DNA of 33,576 nt. Source: a virus. The first letter of the stretch is position 1. Every line of letters starts with the position of its first letter. Positions 27,642 through 33,576 of the stretch are shown in pieces. The DNA lies in the IMG/VR virus record IMGVR_UViG_3300034064_000898, positions 1 through 33,576 of that record. One strand, written 5' to 3'. Under the pieces are notes generated by a model. That model was not told the DNA's origin. It searched no databases and was given only the letters and a program-made list of their open reading frames with translations. The position numbers were made by a program, and so were the translations under genes.

Positions 27642-29804
27642 ATGGCCGACGATCGCCTGCAAAAAGCCGCCGAGGCCGAGAAGAAGCTGCGGCAGCAGCT
27701 CAAGGCTCTGCGTGAACTGCGAGGCAAGGCCGGCAAACGATCCGGCTCCTACGAGTCCCACAAGGAGCGCACGGCCGCTCGCCAGGCGGAGCTGTCCGAG
27801 TCCGGCCGCGACATCGGCGAGTTGCCGGCTGTGGTCGATCCCGCCCGCAAGGCCGCGGCCAGAGATTCCTTTAAGGTCTTCTGCGAGACGTACCTACCGG
27901 CGACGTTCATTCTCGACTGGTCGCCGGATCACCTCACCGCGATTGCCAAGATCGAAGGCGCGGTGCTTCGCGGCGAGTTGTTTGCCTTTGCCATGCCGCG
28001 CGGCTCCGGTAAGACGAGTCTCGTCGAGGCCGCGTCGATGTGGGCGCTGTTCTACGGCCACAGCTCGTTCGTGGCGATTGTCGGGGCCGACGAAGAGCAC
28101 GCGAAGGGCATGCTCGGCTCGATTAAGGTCGAGTGCGAGAGCAACGAGCTGATCCTCGATGACTTCCCCGAAGTCGCCTTTCCGATCGTGTCGCTCGAGC
28201 GGATCAACAACCGAGCCCGCGGTCAGCTCTACAAGGGCAAGCCGACGAACATCGAGTGGAAAGCTGAAGAGATTCAACTGCCGGCCATCCCCGGCTCGCC
28301 GGCGTCGTCCGGTGCAATCAAGGTCGCCGGCATCACCGGCAAGATTCGCGGGATGTCGATCAAGCGGGCCAGCGACGGCAAGAAGGCTCGCCCGTCGCTG
28401 GTGTTGATCGACGACCCGCAGACCGCGGAGTCGGCCAACAGCCCGTCACAGGTCACATCTCGAGAGCGGATCATCGCTGGCGACATCCTCGGCCTCGCCG
28501 GCCCCGGCAAGCGGATCGCCGGGCTCTGCACCGTCACGGTCATCCGCACCGACGACCTCGCCGACCGGCTCCTCGACCGGCAGAAGCACCCGTCCTGGCA
28601 AGGCGAGCGGACGAAGCTCGTCTACGAGTGGCCTGACGCCGAAGACGATTGGAGCCAGTACGCGGAGCTGCGGCGCGAGGGTCAGCGGGACGGCACCGGC
28701 ACCGGCGCGGCCGACGAGTTCTACCGCCAGCGGCAAGCCGCGATGGACGCCGGCAGCCGAGTGGCGTGGCCGGAACGGAAAGCCCCCGACGAACTGTCGG
28801 CGATCCAGCATGCCTGGAATCTCCGGATCGATCGCGGCGAAGCGGCGTTCAACGCCGAGTTTCAAAACTCGCCGCTCGCCGACGACATCACGACCGACAA
28901 GCTCGACAAGCGGCAGCTCCCGCTGCGAGCGACGAACATCGCCCGCGGGATCGTGCCGGCCGGTCACACGAAGCTGACCGCGTTCGTTGACGTGCAGGAC
29001 CGATTGCTTTACTGGCTCGTGGCGTCGTGGTCGGAGTCCTTTGGCGGGCACGTCGTCGCCTACGGGTCGCACCCCGATCAAGGCGCGTCGTTCTTCGAGG
29101 CCGGGTCGGCTCGCAAGACGTTGGCACTCGCATCGCCTGGGGCAGGGTTTGAGGCGGCGCTACGTGCCGGCCTGGACGAGACGGCGCGGCTCTTGCTGGC
29201 CCGCGACTGGCAGCGGGAAGACGGCGTGCCGATGCGGATCTCGCAACTCATGGTGGACGCGAACTGGGGGCAATCGACGGCAGTCGTGAGGAACTTCGCC
29301 CGGTCGTCTCCGTTCGCGGCACAGATCCTGCCGAGCCGCGGCAAGGGTGTCGGGGCATCGGGTACGCCGATGGGGCCGCGGAAAAATCGCGGCGATCGTG
29401 CCGGCCTGAACTGGCTCGTCGGCAAGACCGCCGAGGGAACGCAGATCGAGGCCGCCTACGACACGAACTTCTGGAAGACGTTCGTCTCCGGCCGTCTGCG
29501 GCTCGGGCTCGGCGATCCGGAAGCGATCATGCTGCACGCCGGCAATCACGAGATGCTGATCGAGCACCTCGTCGCCGAGTTCCCGGTCCGCGTCGAGGCC
29601 CGCGGCCGGAGCGTGGACGAGTGGAAGTCGGTTGCCCGCGAGAATCACTGGTGGGACTGTCTCGTCGGGTGCGCCGTCGCGGCGTCGATCACCGGCCTCG
29701 AGCCGGCCGCCAGCGAGGGCGGATTCCGCAAGCGGAAGAAGGTCAGCATCCCCGCCGGCCCTGACGGCAAGCGGGTGATCGTCACGAAGCGCCACAAGGC
29801 GTAG
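27642..29804 (+). CDS. Terminase large subunit (packaging ATPase/nuclease)
   Basis: 720 residues, ATG 27642. It drives packaging of DNA into the prohead. The ATPase part has Walker A PRGSGKTS (119-126) and Walker B LVLIDDP in PSLVLIDDPQT (about 250). A helical extension (1-75) precedes it. The nuclease region has acidic residues in LTAFVDVQD (about 450), LMVDANWG (about 540) and HWWDCLVG near the end. The protein is long for a large subunit, and the overall arrangement resembles GpA-like terminases. No separate small subunit is seen directly upstream. The methylase gene takes that place. Basic tail (KRKKVSI...KRHKA). Confidence 0.88.
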   Translation: MADDRLQKAAEAEKKLRQQLKALRELRGKAGKRSGSYESHKERTAARQAELSESGRDIGELPAVVDPARKAAARDSFKVFCETYLPATFILDWSPDHLTAIAKIEGAVLRGELFAFAMPRGSGKTSLVEAASMWALFYGHSSFVAIVGADEEHAKGMLGSIKVECESNELILDDFPEVAFPIVSLERINNRARGQLYKGKPTNIEWKAEEIQLPAIPGSPASSGAIKVAGITGKIRGMSIKRASDGKKARPSLVLIDDPQTAESANSPSQVTSRERIIAGDILGLAGPGKRIAGLCTVTVIRTDDLADRLLDRQKHPSWQGERTKLVYEWPDAEDDWSQYAELRREGQRDGTGTGAADEFYRQRQAAMDAGSRVAWPERKAPDELSAIQHAWNLRIDRGEAAFNAEFQNSPLADDITTDKLDKRQLPLRATNIARGIVPAGHTKLTAFVDVQDRLLYWLVASWSESFGGHVVAYGSHPDQGASFFEAGSARKTLALASPGAGFEAALRAGLDETARLLLARDWQREDGVPMRISQLMVDANWGQSTAVVRNFARSSPFAAQILPSRGKGVGASGTPMGPRKNRGDRAGLNWLVGKTAEGTQIEAAYDTNFWKTFVSGRLRLGLGDPEAIMLHAGNHEMLIEHLVAEFPVRVEARGRSVDEWKSVARENHWWDCLVGCAVAASITGLEPAASEGGFRKRKKVSIPAGPDGKRVIVTKRHKA

Positions 29805-29850
29805 CCACACCCCCTCCGAGTTCTCGCCCCGGTCACGCATTGTGAACGGC

Positions 29851-30054
29851 ATGAGCGACGAACTTGCCAGCAAGATCGACACGGTGGCCCAGGGGCCGGC
29901 GTCCGTCCGCACCGACGCGGGCGAAGTCACGGCGCAATCGATCCCCGACATGATCGAGGCCGACAAGTACCTCGCCGGCCGGAACGCTACAGCCGCCGGC
30001 AACGCGCATCGGGGGCTCCGCTTCAACAAGTTGATTCCTCCGGGGACAACTTGA
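29851..30054 (+). CDS. Small head protein between terminase and portal
   Basis: 67 residues from ATG 29851 (an upstream GTG at 29842 is also possible; neither has a clear ribosome binding site). It is located where lambda-type phages encode the small head-tail joining protein gpW. The sequence (IPDMIEADKYLAGRNATAAG, then GLRFNKLIPPGTT) has an acidic helix and a short basic tail and could fit gpW-like proteins, but no diagnostic motif is visible. It ends immediately before the portal ATG. Confidence 0.5.
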   Translation: MSDELASKIDTVAQGPASVRTDAGEVTAQSIPDMIEADKYLAGRNATAAGNAHRGLRFNKLIPPGTT

Positions 30055-31509
30055 ATGGGAATCGTCTCCCTCATCCGCACCGGCCGCTGGTCGCCTCCGA
30101 AGAAGGCGATTCAGGTCGTCCGTCCACTCGCACGAGCGCGGTTCGACGCTGCCCAGACGAGCGACGATTCGCGGCACTGGGCCAACGCTGACGCGCTCTC
30201 GGCAAACGCCGCCCTATCGCCGGAAGTCCGGCGGATCATCCGCAATCGTGCCCGGTACGAGCGGGCCAACAACGCCTACGTCCACGGCATCTGCGTCACC
30301 AAGTCCAACGACTTGATCGGCACCGGGCCGCGAATCCAACTCTCCACCGGCTACGCCGACGCCGACCGTGCGATCGGCCGGGCGTTTTTCGATTGGTCGT
30401 GGTCCGTCCGCCTGGCCGACAAGCTCCGCACGTCCACCGAGGCCCGCGTCCTCGACGGCGAAGCGTTTTGCATGTTCTTTACGAATCCCCGGCTCGACTC
30501 ACGGGGCGTGCAGCTCGACCTCCGGCTGATCGAGGCCGACCAAGTCGCCTCGCCGGCGTACGACTACCAGCAAACAATTTCGCCCGACGGCTCGCTTGTG
30601 GACGGTGTCGAACTGGACCGGCACGGCAACGTGATCGCGTTCCACGTTCTCACGTCGCACCCCGGCTCCAACTACCTGATCGGCATCAACGAGTACGACA
30701 CAATTCCCGCCGAGAACATGCTGCACTGGTTCCGGCCGACCCGGCCGGGCCAGCACCGCGGGCTCTCGGAGTTGACGCCGTGCCTGCGGCTGACGGCCAA
30801 CATGCGGCGTTACACGGAAGCGGTCATCCGCGCCGCGGAGATCGCCGCCGACCTTGCCGCGTTCGTCCACTCGAACTCGCCCGCCGCCCAGGTGGACGAG
30901 GTAGACGCCTTCGCGGCGATCGAGATCGAGAAGGGCACGCTCACTACTTTGCCCGAGGGCTGGGATATCTCGCAGCTCAAGGCCGAACAGCCGACGAACA
31001 CGCACCAAGCCTTCACGCGAACGATCCTCAGCGAGATCGCTCGGGGCGTGAACTTGCCGTATTACAAGGCCGCCTTCGACGCCTCGTCCTACAACTACTC
31101 TTCCGCCCGCCTGGACGGCCAACTGCACGAGCAGAACGTCCGCGTCGAGCGTGACGAACTCGAGAGGGCGTGGCTCGACCGCATCTTCCGCGAGTGGCTC
31201 GACGAAGCCCTTCTCGTCCCCGGCATGATCCCCGCCGGGCTGCCGCCGGCTTCGGAATGGAATTGGGCTTGGGTTTGGGACGGCCGCGAAGGCGTCGATC
31301 CCAACAAGGAAGCCAACGCCACCGAGACGAAGTTGGCCACGCTCACGACGAGCCTCGCCGCCGAGTACGCCCGCCAGGGGAAGCAATGGGATGTCGAACT
31401 CCGGCAGATCGCTGCCGAACGTGAACTCATGGCCGAACTTGGCCTGACGCTTGGCGAGCGTCCTTCTCAGCTTGTCGTCCCCGACCCGACGCAAGGAGGC
31501 AACGCATGA
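30055..31509 (+). CDS. Phage portal protein, lambda family
   Basis: 484 residues from ATG 30055, directly after the previous stop. It forms the dodecameric portal through which DNA enters. Lambda-type portal features are visible: RRIIRNRARYERANNAYVHG, DGEAFCMFF, LRLIEADQVASPAYDY, a conserved ENMLHWFRPTRPGQHRGLSE (about 222-242) and the helix ILSEIARGVNLPYYKAAFDA, followed by YNYSSARLDG. The N-terminal 40 residues are basic. It overlaps the protease-capsid gene by ATGA. Confidence 0.92.
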   Translation: MGIVSLIRTGRWSPPKKAIQVVRPLARARFDAAQTSDDSRHWANADALSANAALSPEVRRIIRNRARYERANNAYVHGICVTKSNDLIGTGPRIQLSTGYADADRAIGRAFFDWSWSVRLADKLRTSTEARVLDGEAFCMFFTNPRLDSRGVQLDLRLIEADQVASPAYDYQQTISPDGSLVDGVELDRHGNVIAFHVLTSHPGSNYLIGINEYDTIPAENMLHWFRPTRPGQHRGLSELTPCLRLTANMRRYTEAVIRAAEIAADLAAFVHSNSPAAQVDEVDAFAAIEIEKGTLTTLPEGWDISQLKAEQPTNTHQAFTRTILSEIARGVNLPYYKAAFDASSYNYSSARLDGQLHEQNVRVERDELERAWLDRIFREWLDEALLVPGMIPAGLPPASEWNWAWVWDGREGVDPNKEANATETKLATLTTSLAAEYARQGKQWDVELRQIAAERELMAELGLTLGERPSQLVVPDPTQGGNA

Positions 31510-33362
31510 GCGGACTGACGCTTCGTGCCGATGTGCGATTCCTGACCGCCGACGCTTACGGCGAGGCTGAAAGTCTATCGACGCCGCGGATTCCGCGGTT
31601 CTCGATGGTGGGCTACACCGGCGGCATCATCCGCCAGGCGTGGAGCCGCGAGCCGGTCGTCATCGATCTCGCCGGCATGACCGTGCCGAGCGTGGTGCCG
31701 ATCGTCTTCGGGCACGACTACTCGCTCGAGTCGGTGCTGGGCCAGGGCACCGGCACCGTCGGCGATCAGCTCGTCATCGACGGGTCGATCCTCGCTCAAT
31801 GCGAAGCGGCCATGCAGGTCGTCCAGCTCGGCGACCGCGGCTACCAGTGGCAAGCATCGGTTGGCGCTGACGTTGACGAGCAGACGCTCGTCGGGTCTGG
31901 CGACGCCGTCACCGTCAACGGCCGGACCTTTGAAGGTCCGGTGCGAATCGTAACGCGTTCCACGCTGCGGGAATGCTCGTTTGTCACGCTCGGGGCCGAT
32001 GCAGCGACGGCCGTCACCATTACCGCGAAAGCGGGGGAGTCTCCTATGTCCGATGAGACGAAGGCCGCCGACGGTATGCCGACGGGGCCAGCGCAGAGCG
32101 AAGAGCACGGCGGCGCAATGCCGACCGGACCCAGCGACGTGGCGAGTGCCGCTCCGAAGATCGACGTGCTGTCGATCCGCGAGCAGATCGTGACCGAGGT
32201 GAAGGAGGAGCTGTTGAAGACCCTCCGTGAGCAGCGCGGCCCGGCGATTCACGCCAGCAAGCCGGCCCTCGACGACGATCAGGTGACGATCGCCGCCATG
32301 CAGATGGTCGGCGGGCTCGGCAAGCAGATCGAAGCCAAGCACGGCGATTCGCCGATGATCGAGGCCGCTGCCAAGCGGTCCCGCACGATCGGCCTGCAAG
32401 ACGTGCTTCTCAGCGCGGCCCGGAAGGGCGGCTACGACGGGGCTCAGAAGGTCAACGCATCGAATGTGGCGGTGGTGCTGCGGGCGGCTTTCGCCACGCA
32501 CAACATCTCCAACATCCTCGCCGCGACCTACGGCAAGTACCTCCTCTCGGGCTTCGAGGCCGTCGAGTCGGTGTGGGAGCAGATTTCGCTCGTGCGTCCG
32601 CTGAACGATCTCAAGGCCGCCACCGGGGTTCGCCTCGACGGCGGGTTCGTGTTCGACGAAGTGGGCAACGACGGGAAGCTCAAGTCGGCTGATGCCGGCG
32701 ACGCGGCCCGCACTCTCCAGGCGAAGACCTACGGCCGGATGTCGTCCATCACTCGGACCGACATCATCAACGACGATCTCGGGGCTCTGACGGCGGTTCC
32801 CCGCCGGCTCGGTCGCGGTGCCGCGTTGAAGTTCAATCAAGTCTTCTGGGCCGCGTTTGAGGCGTCGAACTCGACCTACTTCCAGGGTGCGACGGCCGGT
32901 GCCGGCAACGCTCTGGCGATCGGTTCGGTCGAGACGGCTTACGGTGCGTATCGGTCGCTTACCGATCCGGACAGCGCTCCCCTCGGCATCACGCCGAAGA
33001 TCCTGCTCGTGCCGGTGGGGCTGCGGATCACGGCCGACAAGATCCAGACGGGCAACACGCTCCTCGCGTCGTCGCTCGGCTCGACCTCGTCCAAGGTGCT
33101 CGAGCCCCAGGCGAACGTGCTCGCCGGGAAGTTCACGATCGTCGATTCGGCCTACCTCTCCTCGTCTTCGACGTGGTGGCTGGCGGCCGACCCGGCGGAT
33201 CTCCCGACGATGGAAGTGGGCTTCCTGAACGGTCAGCGTCAGCCGACCGTCGAACAGGCGGAGGCCGACTTCGACACGCTCGGCATCCAGGTTCGCGGCT
33301 ACTTCGACTTCGGTGTCAGCAAGGCTGAAAGCCGCGCTTGCTACCGGATGGCGACTGCCTGA
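31506..33362 (+). CDS. Prohead protease-major capsid protein fusion
   Basis: 618 residues from ATG 31506 (ATGA overlap). Residues 1-175 resemble an HK97-type prohead protease, with a candidate catalytic H70 in VFGHDYSLE and S158 in LRECSFVTLGAD. A linker with repeated MPTGP motifs (about 190-215) follows, then a charged scaffold-like helix (about 225-250). Residues about 310-618 are a major capsid protein: LLSAARKGGYDGAQ, ASYGKYLLSGFEAV-like, VRLDGGFVFDEVG, a middle AAFEASNSTYFQGA and the final GIQVRGYFDFGVSKAESRACYRMA. A strong internal ribosome binding site precedes M181, so a scaffold-capsid product may also be made separately. Confidence 0.88.
   Translation: MSGLTLRADVRFLTADAYGEAESLSTPRIPRFSMVGYTGGIIRQAWSREPVVIDLAGMTVPSVVPIVFGHDYSLESVLGQGTGTVGDQLVIDGSILAQCEAAMQVVQLGDRGYQWQASVGADVDEQTLVGSGDAVTVNGRTFEGPVRIVTRSTLRECSFVTLGADAATAVTITAKAGESPMSDETKAADGMPTGPAQSEEHGGAMPTGPSDVASAAPKIDVLSIREQIVTEVKEELLKTLREQRGPAIHASKPALDDDQVTIAAMQMVGGLGKQIEAKHGDSPMIEAAAKRSRTIGLQDVLLSAARKGGYDGAQKVNASNVAVVLRAAFATHNISNILAATYGKYLLSGFEAVESVWEQISLVRPLNDLKAATGVRLDGGFVFDEVGNDGKLKSADAGDAARTLQAKTYGRMSSITRTDIINDDLGALTAVPRRLGRGAALKFNQVFWAAFEASNSTYFQGATAGAGNALAIGSVETAYGAYRSLTDPDSAPLGITPKILLVPVGLRITADKIQTGNTLLASSLGSTSSKVLEPQANVLAGKFTIVDSAYLSSSSTWWLAADPADLPTMEVGFLNGQRQPTVEQAEADFDTLGIQVRGYFDFGVSKAESRACYRMATA
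32033..32048 (+). promoter_or_regulatory. Internal ribosome binding site and start in the protease-capsid gene
   Basis: GGGGGAG (32033-32039) stands six bases before an in-frame ATG at 32046 (codon 181), the beginning of the linker and scaffold region. It is stronger than the signal for the full-length start at 31506, which relies on translational coupling. It would give a 438-residue scaffold-capsid product, in the way lambda expresses Nu3 from inside C. Confidence 0.55.
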
Positions 33363-33383
33363 TCCGAGCCAGCGTAATCCGTG

Positions 33384-33416
33384 CCCGGCGGGTCTGGAAT
33401 GTCTAGACCCGCCGGG
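33384..33416. other. Strong hairpin after the capsid gene
   Basis: Perfect 12-bp arms CCCGGCGGGTCT (33384-33395) and AGACCCGCCGGG (33405-33416) around a 9-nt loop. There is no T-run. It lies about 20 bases after the capsid stop and 40 bases before the next ATG. It may stabilise capsid mRNA or attenuate downstream transcription so that capsid is made in excess. Confidence 0.55.
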
Positions 33417-33457
33417 GTGACGCTCAACCAAATCATTCACAGTAGAGGTTCAGAATT

Positions 33458-33576
33458 ATGGCGACTCTCAAGAGCGAATCGGGTGTCTGGGATTACACGC
33501 CGAGCACCGCGAAGGCGGTCGGCGATGTCGTCATTCTCGGCAAGGTCGTCGGCGTCGTCTGCCGGCCGATCGCGGC
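33458..33576 (+). CDS. DUF2190-like capsid decoration protein (partial)
   Basis: Starts at ATG 33458 after AGAGG and runs off the right edge of the window, so only about 39 residues are visible. The motif GDVVILGKVVGVVCRPIA matches DUF2190-type head-decoration/stabilising proteins, which follow the major capsid gene in many phages. Position after capsid supports it. The rest of the gene is not available. Confidence 0.65.
   Translation, partial: MATLKSESGVWDYTPSTAKAVGDVVILGKVVGVVCRPIA

Noticed and set aside
31575-33440. A 621-residue open frame on the minus strand over the protease-capsid gene
   Set aside because: It is an Arg/His/Val/Asp-rich shadow of high-GC codons, has no motif, and lies antisense to a clearly recognisable virion gene.

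Overview
The window reads as most of the genome of a temperate, tailed, double-stranded DNA phage with a high-GC host. It carries a lambda-type portal, a prohead-protease/major-capsid fusion, a large terminase, a tape measure with a tail-assembly chaperone, a tyrosine integrase and a compact recombination/replication block. Almost every gene abuts or overlaps the next by the ATGA/GTGA type, as in phage operons. No bacterial housekeeping gene is visible. Host identity cannot be read directly. The very high GC, a phage-borne CsrA-like regulator and a papain-like peptidase at the place where a cell-wall lysin would be expected would fit a planctomycete host, but this is inference.

Layout. 1-10,888 (+): late genes, with the tail chaperone pair (probable -1 frameshift), tape measure, minor tail/adsorption proteins (one markedly less GC-rich and Cys-rich), a HELIH metalloprotein, a metallophosphoesterase, a DUF6378-like protein, and a run of membrane-associated small proteins around an anchored papain-fold peptidase (candidate lysis/envelope module). 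10,872-10,926: large stem-loop, probably a bidirectional terminator, between converging transcripts. 10,932-13,009 (-): integrase plus four small leftward genes, including an excisionase-like HTH protein, with a good sigma70-like promoter at 12,026-12,053. 13,225-16,336 (+): HTH regulator, terminator, a promoter overlapped by a duplicated 22-bp operator-like palindrome, then an operon with a CsrA homologue and a C5-cytosine methyltransferase gene that also encodes a second recognisable phage protein in the +1 frame. The methyltransferase is bracketed by 26-bp direct repeats. 16,342-22,879 (+): Sak4-like ATPase, SSB-like protein, conserved phage proteins and a replication-initiator-like protein, interrupted at about 20,627-21,632 by a 1-kb non-coding, G-rich, quasi-pentameric repeat tract full of GGA motifs. 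22,876-26,315 (+): small accessory genes, two secreted 120-residue proteins flanking a tRNA-like element with a truncated anticodon arm, a DUF551 protein and a RuvC-like resolvase. 26,394-33,576 (+): ParB-methylase, terminase, portal, protease-capsid fusion and the start of a DUF2190-like decoration protein.

The capsid end of the window would be followed on a lambda-like map by connectors and tail-tube genes and then by the tail chaperone that opens the window. The sequence is therefore best read as a circularly permuted phage or plasmid-prophage genome opened between head and tail genes, not as a prophage cut at its attachment site. The most unusual parts are the G-rich repeat tract, its possible relation to the phage CsrA, the dual-coding methyltransferase cassette with flanking repeats, and the tRNA-like remnant.
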